Shown here: positions 1-10,200 of the stretch, piece after piece
Layout of the letters: every line of letters begins with the position of its first letter
How positions within the stretch are numbered: the first letter of the stretch is position 1
NCBI GenBank assembly: GCA_021186555.1
Contig: JAJKFL010000005.1
Location: 4,906,321 to 4,970,320, forward strand
Source: Reticulitermes speratus
Lineage: Eukaryota > Arthropoda > Insecta > Blattodea > Rhinotermitidae
Length of the DNA stretch: 64,000 nucleotides
Direction of reading: 5' to 3'
The notes under the pieces: generated by a model
The model's database searches: none
Seen by the model: only the letters and a program-made list of their open reading frames with translations
What the model was told of the DNA's origin: nothing
Made by a program: the position numbers and the translations under genes

Positions 1-250
1 TTCGATGCTTAAAGTAGATCCTGAAATTGTGTTCTCACGACTCCCAAAACTATCTCCCTGAAGCAGAGACCTTGAAACGACGACAGTCCCTCGGCCAGTC
101 AAGAAACTCCACACCTGTTGCGTACCTCGAAGGTTCACAACATCCGGACACTGAGCCATATCTAGTTACCGCCTTCAACATATTACTTCCCTGAGGTTGG
201 TGTCCCAAGTCTCATGACTGCCATTAAATATAAAGTTATTACTTCCGCTT
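1..250. other. Unassigned flank
   Basis: No frame, repeat or RNA recognised. Confidence 0.5.
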
Positions 251-545
251 ATCCGTGGCGGTGGCGCAGTTGGTTGAGGCACTGAGCTACAAGCCGGAAG
301 GTAACGGGTTCGATTCCCGATGGTGTCATTGGAATTTTTCATTGACATAATTCTTCCGGCCGCACTATGGCCCTGGGGTCGACTCAGCCTCTAACAGAAA
401 TGAGTACCAGGAATATTTCCTGGGGGGTAAAGGCGGTCGGTGCGTAGGGCTGACAACGTTACCGCCTTCATGTGCCGATTGTCTTGAAATCTGGGAGCCT
501 CAACCTCCTGGAACCCTCTGGGCCTGTGCAGGTCTGTACAGAGAT
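251..545 (+). mobile_element. tRNA-derived SINE
   Basis: The head has an A-box-like GGCGCAGTTGG and B-box GGGTTCGATTCC; a body of about 220 bp follows. The head does not fold as a full tRNA and has a long body, so it is a SINE, not a tRNA gene. Confidence 0.65.
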
Positions 546-687
546 TGCTTTACCTTCTTCATTTCCGCTTATCCATACACTCAGTTATCTCATAACGCAT
601 TTTAAATTTATGAAGAGAATATATGAATGAGGCAAAAAATATACTTACAGTTAGTTTTGCTACATTACTATTATATACTATTATAAT

Positions 688-730
688 CTCCTACATGTTT
701 CGGCCCTTTCTGGGCCATCATCAGGGAAGT
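688..730 (-). ncRNA. Hammerhead ribozyme motif (isolated)
   Basis: Minus strand: TTCC, CTGATGA, stem II GGCCC(AGAAA)GGGCC, GAAACATGTA, GGAG. Stem I is four pairs including one wobble. No inverted partner is seen in the window. Confidence 0.62.
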
Positions 731-861
731 AACACATAAACAGACGTATAAAACACTTAAATATATCATAATTACTCAATGCACCTAGTGCGTATACCAA
801 GCATAGTAACACGCTAAACACATACAGTCTAAGTACTAGTAAAAACTACAAAAAGACAAGA

Positions 862-1402
862 GAGGTAATGTACGTGTAACGTAACATTAAGCCGCGTTCG
901 CGTGACCATTGTTGCCGTGAAAAAGCAATAAGTATTACGTTGTCTGAGTGTGTGTTTGTAGCCTTAGTTACCCAGTATGCAAAGCGCATGCGCCGTATTA
1001 TATTGCCATCTGTGGCCTGTCTGGCTGTACCATATTTTTCCACATTATCTCATAAACGGCAGATTTTCGGAAAAATGTTATTGGATATAAAATGTGTGTT
1101 TTGATTTTCTCTACAACTTTTGTCTGAAACATTTCTAATTGTAAGAAAAATTCATCGAGATACTATGATAAATGTACATAGGTCTTCATGTAAAGTACCC
1201 GTTATTATTGTCAGATTTTAATGAAACTTGAATTTTCGCAACAGATTTTCGAAAAACAAAAATTACTGAAATATCAAATTTCATGAAAATCCGTCCAGTG
1301 GGAGCTGAGTTTTCCATTATGACGGAGAGAGAGTGAGACATATATGACGAAGCTAATAGTCGGTTTTCGCAATTTTGCGAACGCGCCTAAAAAAAAAGGA
1401 AA
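862..1402 (+). mobile_element. GCGAACGCGCC repeat, copy 1
   Basis: About 500 bp bounded by GCGTTCGCGTGACC and TTTTGCGAACGCGCC. It contains the shared block GAAAATCCGTCCAGTGGGAG. No coding frame is conserved between copies. Superfamily unknown; short subterminal inverted ends suggest a MITE. Confidence 0.7.
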
Positions 1403-2582
1403 ACGTATCGTCGCAAATAATGAAGTATGACCTTAAAAACTGCCATGAAAAGTCATGCAAAATGGGGAAGTGGGGGGGCGATGACGAATAAAAACACGTG
1501 GGTGACAGAATAATATTAAATGGATACTATATAAGTACACTACAAAGTAAGAATTGGGTTGAACTGGTTCTTAAGATTGTGTAAGGTGATTCTGGATTAT
1601 GGTGATGAATCTCCCCGCTCATTGTCAGAGAATTTCTTGATCGGACACAAAAATCGAATGCCAAAGAAAGGCCATATATGTGACCGTGTTAGCCAGAGTT
1701 GACGAAGCACGCACCTGTATCCTGTAATATCGTGATGTAACTATTTGCTGCAGAAGACCAGTAACCCTCAACGGCAGTTACCTGGTCGTTCAGAGAGGTC
1801 TTGGAAAGTTACCTCTTCACTGCCACATCTAGCACGGCGGTAGGGAACTCAGAAACCCGCGCACATTACCTCAAATAGAGATCTCATTAAGATTACTACT
1901 TTCGACACACTTTTGGATATGATAAGCGTTTCAAAAAAAAAGTGAAAGACCTTTAAAGAGTAGACACTTGTTGCAGCTGCGAGAGTGCACAAAGCGTAGG
2001 CAAAAAGAGTAAAAAAAATGTTCCTTTTTTGTGTCAGTAACTAATTAGAAAAGCATATCTAGTCTGAGGGGAAAGAATTGGGCAGGCAGACAGAGGGCCT
2101 TTGGGAAGCGTAGGAGGAAGGAGACCGGTGGGCAGCAGAGGGAAAAACAAATAAAGACAATAAAGCAAGGGAAAGGAGATATGTAAAAAAGGACAGGGAG
2201 AAGGAAGGAAGAAAAAACACAGTAGGAAAGGGTAGCCATAAAAAAGGGGATGTGGCTCAAATGGCGCAGTCACGGGAAAAATACTTCACGAGCGTAAGAG
2301 GAAGGGGAGCTGACGAAAATAAAAAAGGCAAAAAAATTTTCAATGGCGCTGATAAGTGAAACTTTTTAAACATGCCTTTCGGGCGACGACGCGGACGATC
2401 TTCGAAGTAAACAGATGACAGTTGTTGGCTACCACGACCGCCGCCACCACTACCACCACCCCCACCACAGCCGCCTCCGCCGCCACCACCCAACTTATGC
2501 CAATTTCTTGCTTTGTTCTGAGTGAAACGGGAAACTAATTAATATATATATATTTTTTGGGGGAAAATAAAATTTTATTAAG
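1403..2582. other. Noncoding flank
   Basis: No gene recognised. Purine-rich 2060-2230, and a GGT/GCC-type triplet block at 2440-2490. The frames here are low-complexity artefacts. Confidence 0.6.
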
Positions 2583-2838
2583 CCGATCTCCGTGGCCGCG
2601 CGGTCTAAGGCGTGGGTCTGCGGCCGCTCGCTTGCTGGGATTGTGGGTTCGAATCCCACCGGGGCATGGATGTCTGTCTGTTGTGAGTGTTGTGTGTTGT
2701 CAGGTAGAGGTCTCTGCGACGGGCTGGTCACTCGTCCAGAGGAGTCCTACCGACTGTGGTGTGTCTGAGTGTGATCGTGAAGCCTCGATAATGAGGCGGC
2801 CCTGGCCCACTGGGGCTGTTGCGCCATGGGGAAAAAAA
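2583..2838 (+). mobile_element. tRNA-derived SINE, family with GGGGCTGTTG tail
   Basis: Head CCGTGGCCGCGCGGTCTAAG and B-box GGGTTCGAATCCC. The body ends GGGGCTGTTGCGCCATGGGG. A similar end (GGGCTGTTGAGCCATG) closes the copy at 18868. Confidence 0.72.
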
Positions 2839-3300
2839 TATGTTCCTTTAACGAGCGATTACTGTAGACAATCTATATAATCCGACACACTTGTAGCGTC
2901 GTACGATAAATACATTAGATTAACAGTCGCAATGAAAGCCGTCATTTCGTAAATACATTTACTGAACTAGAGGATTCTGAAACCAGAGCGTTCAGCCTTC
3001 GCTTTACCTTACAGATGAGGCAAAGCCTGAAGTAATCAGCACAGCCGACGCATGTTCAAATGGCTACGTCGTGTTCGAATACGTGTTGGGAGGGATGGGG
3101 GTCAGGGTTAAAATCTCAACCGGGTCAAATTAACTCACAATCGCCTCCATGCACACCCAATTCATTCCATTCGATGCTATAGGCCTACTGAACAATCTAC
3201 TTCGAGCATCGTTAAATAAAACAAATATCTATGCGTGTGACTGTACTTTGCAAGTAAGCGACTTTTTAAGAATCGCCCAAGATCTCGTTAATATATACTT

Positions 3301-3555
3301 TTCCCTGCCCACGCCATGAAGACATATAGGGGAGTAGAGGTATAGATCCACTCATTCTTAAGCTCTGCCTTAGATGCAGGTGAGCGGTTTACTTCACGTT
3401 CCGCCAATTTATTCCCGGGAAAGAACCCCGGTACTCATTAAGTAGGAGGCTGGGTGGGTGCCATAGCCGGTATGTACGTTTTGTAGCAGAGAAAAATCTC
3501 TTGCTCCTACCGGGATTCGAACCCAGCACCATGTAATGCAGTTTGGTTGAAACGG
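3301..3555 (-). mobile_element. Main SINE family (S1), minus copy
   Basis: S1 has a tRNA-like head with a GGGATTCGAACCC B-box, a middle CAGCCTCCTA...GGTACCCATT, and a tail reading GGGGAGTAGAGGTATAGCTC. This copy is inverse and fairly diverged. Confidence 0.65.
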
Positions 3556-3802
3556 TGGCGTGATTCAGACCCGTGTCTCCCCATACTTATTTCTATTAGT
3601 GTTACTTGTACTGTTTTAACACTAGGGGGTAGACTGTTCACGTTTGTAGACACAGCAGACGCAGGATATACGCTCCAAAACACAACCGGCTCATGACATG
3701 TATATAGTGCACACCTGCGGTCTGCAGACGTACCGACTGCGAGGATACGCTAATTGTGAACTGCGAAACATTCTTCGTGTTACTGCAGCAACATAAGCTG
3801 GC

Positions 3803-4062
3803 TGGCCGTACCATGGCTCAGGCGGTTAGTCGCCGGCCTCTCACCACGGAGGCCCGGGGTTCGGTCCCAGGTCAAGTACATGTAAGATTTGTGGTGGACA
3901 AAGTGGCACTGGGACAGGTTTTTCTCCGAGTTGTCGGTTTTTCCCTGTCGATTTCATTCCACTGGTGCTCCATTAATTGTAAAAATTGGTAAAAAAAACT
4001 GCTCATCCTCATCATCTTCATTGGGGTTGCACAAAAAGCCTTAAGGCTGTGGTGCGAGGGCC
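3803..4062 (+). mobile_element. SINE family with CCATGGCTCAGGCGGTTAG head
   Basis: Head CCATGGCTCAGGCGGTTAG, then GGTTCGGTCCCAGG as a B-box relative and GTGGCACTGGGACAGGTTTT. An (AT)n microsatellite follows at 4066. Copies or fragments occur at 48209-48350 (+), 40950-41010 (-) and 43488-43600 (-). Confidence 0.68.
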
Positions 4063-4063
4063 C

Positions 4064-4065
<2 letters not shown>

Positions 4066-4097
<32 letters not shown>
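4066..4097. repeat. (AT)n microsatellite
   Basis: About 16 AT units directly after the 3803 SINE. Confidence 0.92.
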
Positions 4098-4100
<3 letters not shown>

Positions 4101-4261
4101 CTGGTGGAGTGGGGGATAACTGAAAAACCTCTATCAAAATAGCTGATCTCCAGATTCAGTAATCCAACCCGGGACCTCTTAAATACGAGGAGGATGTGCT
4201 AGCAACTGAACAGATAAACCGTATCTCATAAACTTTGTAGCGAAAATACTTTCCATAAATA

Positions 4262-4512
4262 TAAAAAAAATGGCGTGCCATAGGCGACTCGCTACGGGCT
4301 GGACGATCAGGGGATCGAATCCCGGTGGGGGGCGAGATTTTCCGCAACCGCCCAGACCTGCCCTGGGACCCACTGAGCCTCCTGTACAATGGGTACCGGG
4401 TCTCTTTCGCGGGGTGGCGTTGACCACTCACCCGCATCTAGCGCCGAGGTTAAAGAAAGAGTAGAGTTATACCTCTATTTCCCCTCAGGACCTTGATGGC
4501 CTGTTCTAGGGT
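4262..4512 (+). mobile_element. Main SINE family (S1), plus copy
   Basis: Head ACTCGCTACGGGCTGGACGA and B-box GGGATCGAATCCC; middle AATGGGTACCGGGTC; tail GAAAGAGTAGAGTTATACCT. Confidence 0.75.
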
Positions 4513-5575
4513 GAACTTTACAATTTACGTCCCACAGGAGGGGAATCACAACTGAACTGGAAGCTAAAGATAGTAAATAAATGCTGATATTTCTATTGTT
4601 ACAGAATTCGAACTCGTAACCTTCCCAAATTAACTGCAAGTAGTGAGTACGGCAGGTGTCGCGAAGTATTCCGGCGGGTGCAGGCTTTCTGTGCAATAAA
4701 GTTGCGGTACTCGGGCACACGACAAAAGGACACCCTGTATTAAGCACGTACATATAAGATCTGCACCCCTTTTCGAAAAATGTGCCAAGTCATCCCTGTG
4801 CACGCTATGACGCTATTGGATGAGTGGGTACATACCTCCATGCATTTATATACTCAACATCAAATCGAAGTGAGCCGTCAGCTTCGCGATCCGGCCGCTT
4901 TATCCTTAGGGAAAGGATCGCCGGTACTCATTGGACGATAAGTGTGTTCATAATACACAGAATCCTTGGCTAACGGCGAACCAAATAAAGACTCAATATT
5001 TTCAGCGCATTTGAGATTCTGATTGAAACACTAGCTGGAATTATTCACTTCCGCAGATAGAAAGTTAATATGCTTCTGTTACGTAACGACAGTGTTTCGA
5101 CTGCAGAAATGATAGAGTCAAATGAAATAGAAAGATGAATATGAATGATGGGTTGGTAAACATCGGGAAGGAGGCTGTCACGACCCGCCTCAAAGTACTA
5201 CTGTACTAACACGGCCGAGGTTCAAACCTAGTACATCAAGAAAGCAAATCTTACAGTGGGAAAATGTTAACTGGATTCGACTGGCCGAGGTTATGGTTTG
5301 TGGGTGGGTGGGCTTTTGTTGAGAACGTCTGGGCTGTGTGCAGGCAGACAGTTTCTTGACAAGCTGACTAATGTGCAGTCCAAGGACTGAATTTCCCTAA
5401 ATCATGATCCGACATATGAGCAGTGTGTTTTATGAGGACCGAAACCCTGTTTAAGCCGTACAACACCGGTTTCAAATTATGACGCTGCGAAAATGCTTGT
5501 ATAAGCCGACAGATCTCTACTAGATCAGTAATTACGTAGCGTCATATGATGAAAACCCTGCATAATTACTGGCAA
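4513..5575. other. Noncoding flank with SINE scraps
   Basis: 4860-4950 contains CGGCCGCTTTATCC and GGTACTCATT words of SINE S1. Otherwise nothing recognised. Confidence 0.5.
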
Positions 5576-6106
5576 ACAAGACAGGCAATGTACGTACAAA
5601 CGTAACATTGAAGCACGTTCGCGTAACCATTGTTGCCGTAGAAAAGCAATAAGTATTAAATATTATGAGTGTGTGTCTGTAGCCTTAGTTATCCAGCATA
5701 CAATGCGCATGCGCCGTATTATATTGTCATCTGTGGCCTGTCTGGCTTTATCGTATTTATCCACATTATATCATAAACGGCACGATTTTAGGAAAAAAGT
5801 TATCGAACATAAAATGTGTGTTTTGATTTTCTGTACAACTTTTGTCTGAAACATTTCTCATTCTAAGAATAATTCAGCGAGATATTACCATAAATGTACA
5901 TAGGTCTTCATGTAAAGTACCGTTATACTTGTCAGATTTTAATGAAACCTGATTCTTCTCGACAGATTTTGTAAAAATAATCAAATATAAAATGTAATGA
6001 AAATCCGTCCAGTGGGAGACGAATTGTTCCATGCGGACAGACAGAGAGACATGACGAAGGTAATAGTCGGTTTTCGAAATTTTGCGAACGCGCCTAAAGA
6101 AAGGGA
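5576..6106 (+). mobile_element. GCGAACGCGCC repeat, copy 2
   Basis: Near full-length copy in the same orientation as copy 1, ending TTTTGCGAACGCGCCTAAAG. Confidence 0.7.
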
Positions 6107-6111
6107 AAAGA

Positions 6112-6322
6112 TGTGCCTGCCCACGCCTTGAAGGCGTATAGGGCTAGTAGAGTTATCATTCCACACACATACGTAACCTCGACACTAGATGAAAGTGAGT
6201 GGTAAACTTCAAGCCCCGGCCGCTTTACCCCCGGAAAAGACCCCAGTACCCCTGCTGGGATTCGAACCCGGATGTTAAATCCCTATCTTGCACATTCTAC
6301 TGACTACGCCTATCCTGGTTCC
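6112..6322 (-). mobile_element. Main SINE family (S1), minus copy
   Basis: GGGATTCGAACCCGG B-box in inverse orientation with GGCCGCTTTACCCCCGGAAA. Abuts GCGAACGCGCC repeat copy 2. Confidence 0.65.
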
Positions 6323-6349
6323 CACATAATCTAAAAACAAACTAGAGCC

Positions 6350-6540
6350 CAGTTGCAAGCTTTGAGGTTCTCACAGCGGTGCTTGTGAGGACTGAAGTCT
6401 TTTGGGGTGTGATGCGGTATCTTTGTGTGAGTGGTTCCCGACGTTTCGGAGGATTGTAGAGCATTAACCTTTGAGAGTTGAGGAGTCTTCATCGACTGCT
6501 TAACCCTTGAAGATGAACGCACCAAAATAGAGTCGAACTC
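6350..6540 (+). repeat. GAGGTTCTCA dispersed repeat, copy 1
   Basis: Family with TTTGAGGTTCTCACA, GTCTTTTGGGGTGTGA and GAGTGGTTCCC blocks. Other copies: 32729-32960, 35575-35745 and 50700-50935. Confidence 0.55.
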
Positions 6541-6716
6541 GATTATAACGTCATACAAGGGACTGAATATTTTGTGTTGTTATAAACGAGTGTCGTTATA
6601 ACCGAGGAGTATAATTTTATGGTTAAGAGTGACGAATTAATTGGTTACCACAGAATAACTGACTATAGGCGAGGTGTCGAATAAACCGATATCGTTATAA
6701 CGGGGTTCTACTGTAT
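6520..6716. mobile_element. pogo/Tigger-like remnant
   Basis: The right end reads CGTTATAACGGGGTTCTACTGTA and the interior repeats GTTATAAC blocks, as in pogo-like MITEs. The left end is not clear. It lies just upstream of the cadherin first exon. Confidence 0.5.
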
Positions 6717-6849
6717 TTCAAAATGCTGGGAACTACGAAACCAACAGTGTCTTCCCGCAGAGTATCTGCGTACTCTTAAGTACACTTCTTAGAACTGCTT
6801 CACCGATACAAGCAGCTTATATTCATTTTAAATTTCTTTTTTGTTTCAG

Positions 6850-7087
6850 AGCTAAGAAGATAGAGAATGCAGCTTAGGTGATGTCGGTTCCAAGAGGTAT
6901 TTGTGGTGCTGGTGAATGAAGAGCCATGCTGTGGAATGAGTAGAAAAACCCGAAGGATAAACAATGGATGTGTTTGTTTGTACGAGTTGACACTACACAG
7001 ACGCAGGAGTTGCAGTGTGAATGTGTTAAACAGTCAGGGGCAGGATATACATTCCAATGAATGACACAGTGATTCACGCAAGACAAA
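6850..7087 (+). other. Probable 5' UTR part of the first coding exon
   Basis: A pyrimidine-rich tract ending in TTTGTTTCAG at 6840-6849 is a good splice acceptor, so the exon carrying the start codon probably begins near 6850 and a noncoding exon lies further upstream. No upstream ATG in the cadherin frame precedes 7088. The upstream exon and promoter cannot be located. Confidence 0.4.
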
Positions 7088-7292
7088 ATGGAGAGGTCTC
7101 GGACAAAAAGTTGGACTTGCAAAGTGAGATTGAAAGGACGCAGCCTTATTTGGGAATGCTGGAGGTTTGGACTGCTGTTTTCAATGTGTTTTGTAGCTGT
7201 TGCTGTGCGTGGAAATCTTCCACCCAGATTTCTGATTGATGGACAGACAGAAATCGTGTTAAGGCTGAAGGAAGGTGCAGCAACACCAGTAG
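7088..7292 (+). CDS. Cadherin exon 1: start codon, signal peptide, start of EC1
   Basis: Residues 1-68. The ATG at 7088 has A at -3 and G at +4. A basic n-region of about 24 residues leads into the core FGLLFSMCFVAVAV, with likely cleavage before NLPPRF, the first strand of EC1. The exon ends after one base of a Gly codon. The donor is G|GCAAGT, a GC-AG type, and it joins in phase to exon 2 to read TPVG-SHIYHL. No GT donor nearby keeps that phase. Confidence 0.82.
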
Positions 7293-10200
7293 GCAAGTCA
7301 CAAAGACATGTTCATCGCAGATCTCTTTATGTTTATGCGTGATTGTTGTCAAGGGACTTCGTTTTTTCTTTCCTTTTACAGATCAGCCCAATTTAGGTCC
7401 TATCATTAAATGACAAACACACAAAATGATGAATATTCAAATCCTAAGGGGCTGCCTTATATCGCAAGGCCACTTAGCCTACTGCTAAAGTTTGTTTTGG
7501 TTCTTTTTCATATAACCTGGAAGATGTTTTTGGGCGCGTTCGCAAAACTGTGAAAAGCGACTATTAACTTCGTCATGTCTGTCCGTATGTCCGCGTGGAA
7601 CAACTCAGCTCCCACTGGACGGATTTTCATGAAATTTAATACTTAAGGATTTTTCGAAAATACGTCAAGAAAATTCAACTTTCATTAAAATCTGACAAGA
7701 ATAACGGGTACTTTACATGAAGACCTACGTACATTTATGACAATATCTCGCCGAATTCTTCTTAGAGCGAGAAATGTTTCAGACAAAAATTGTAGAGAAA
7801 ATCAAAACACACATTTCGTGTTCAATAACTTTTTTTTTTCCGAAAATCCTGTCGTTTATGAGATAATGTGGAAAAGTATTGTAGAGCCGGACAGGCCACA
7901 GATGACAATATAATACGGCGCATGCGCTTTGCATGCTGGATAACTAAGACAATAATGCAGACACACACTTGTAATAGATAATAATTATTGCTTTCCCACT
8001 GCAACAATGGTTACGCGAACGCGCCCCAATGTTACGTTATATGTACAATGCCTGTCTTGTTAAGATTTAATTTCAGTTTTATTCGTCTCAGTTGATCTTC
8101 ACGTTTGTTTATGCAGACAGCAGCATCCAAAATGCGAGCGAGCTATTCGTCTCGTGTATCCACCTTTATTTTGTACACTTCGCTCTTCATCTAACGTCAC
8201 AAACAAAAATCTAATGGGGAGGGAAGAACATTGCGCGCCAGATTTAAACAGCTGTATCTCTGTAACCGTTTAGAAGTAGACACATATTAACAGGAACTTT
8301 TTTTTCTCACAGTGACGACACTATCACCTCCCAAAATATTGGCCTTTCCTCCTGAATCACCCTGTATAAGGCAATGCTTGTAGTACTGAAATCTGTAATG
8401 TCAAGTTCTTTGGAGATTTAAAATGCAGCATACCAACATACAGTGCTTTAAAAGTAGTTTTACATGTCCTGTGTTTTGTGTTTGATATCATTTTGCCAAG
8501 AGTATAAATAAGGTCTGGCCTGTTAGATTGCAAGTTTCACTTCAGAAACTACTGAATGGAATTTGATTAAATTTTCCTCTTATGGAGGTCTGCACTAAAA
8601 GTTTTGGGTGAATTTAATTTGGTCCCAATCTATCCAATATGGCGGCCGGGATAGCACGGTTGGTATAGCGACTCTTTACGGGCCGGGGTTCGAACCCCGG
8701 TAATGGCAAAATGTTTCGGACCCATCCAGACCACCCGAAGTCCATCCAGCCCCTTTACAATGGGTACTGGGTCTGTTACCCGGAGAGTGGCGCTGATTCC
8801 CCACTCCCTTCTAGTGCTAGGATCGAGTATGTGTAGAGCAGTGATTCCCAAACTTTTTCGGTCCATCGCCCCCTTGGTTCCATATACACACACCCACAGA
8901 GCCCCCCTACCTTTTTTTTTAAAAAAAAAACATAAATGCGCTTTTGTTTCCACTTTTGTATTTAAAAAATCGTTTAAATAAAATTAAAAGAGTTAAACTT
9001 AATGTTTTATGTGTTAATTAATAAATTAAAATACATTGTATTTCTTATGATTAACAATAATTCATCTAGCAATAGTTTATTAAAAAAACAATATGTGCTT
9101 GAATAAGATTCATAAATTAAAATACTAAAAAATTTATTTCATTTTTTTTATTTTTAACACAAAAATTACTTTATTTGAATTTTATTATAAAAATAAATGC
9201 ACTACTTGTCTACTAGCGCCCCCCCCCCCTGTGATAATAACAGCGCACCCTTCCACCTCTCGTACCTATTAGCGCCCACCTCGGTAAGCCCACCGCCTCC
9301 CAGGGGGCGGTACCGCCCACTTTGGGAACCACTGGTGTAGCGCTATACTTTTACCTGCCCTCTGTGCCTGCTTCCCATACCTTTTATTTACCCAGTAGGA
9401 TCCCTACTTGATGTGAAGCTTATTCAGCCACAATTTCAGTTACATTACCAGTATCAGCAGACATACTAGGAGGCTTCATTAAAATAACTATGGCTGTGTG
9501 TCTGCCACCTTCCACCAGATGGTGCAGAGATATAAGAGGAACATTGCTTTCAGGAACTTTTTCATTTAGTCCTTTACTGATTGATAATCCACTGACCTAT
9601 TACTTTTTTTATAATTAGAAAATCTTAAAGGTCCTGCAGAAATGCTATTATTTGACAAAGAAACAGAGCAGATGCTTCCTAATCATCTCTAGATATCAGT
9701 GGCTGCTCAAGAGGCCATTTAAAAGGTAACTTGCAACTGCTGGGCCACCATCAGATTCAAAGGGCCACTCAGTATTACTTATTACACTTAATTAACTACA
9801 TGAGACCAGATGCTTACTGCAATGACACTGATCAATGTACAGAGTCTGACATTAATGGTCCAAAATCATTAATGCAGGAGCGCACAAATCCCGGGACACC
9901 AGGATGCCGTGGCGAGTACGTTGTAGGGTGGCGCCTAACATTTGTGGCTCCTCAGTGTGGAACTTGCTCCATGTCACCCTTCTGGTGCCTAGAATTTTGA
10001 GGTGGAGACTAGATTTTTGGAAAATTTGTGCACCACCGTATTAAAGTAATTCCAAAAATGTTTGTTATCCACCATGAAATTGTTTTGAAATTAATCCTAC
10101 TAGTGTAAGGACTACTGCCACTGGGTGAAAACCCAATTGCAGTAAATAATAATAATAACAATAATAATAATAATAACAGGAAATAATAAACTAAAGCTGA

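Noticed and set aside
251-330. Possible tRNA gene, and other tRNA-like heads (2583, 8641, 18868, 36598)
   Set aside because: Each has A- and B-box-like words but no full acceptor and anticodon stems, and each is followed by a shared SINE body.
2034-2493. Overlapping minus-strand frames, one Gly-rich
   Set aside because: Low-complexity purine and GGT/GCC triplet sequence, with no domain or splice context.
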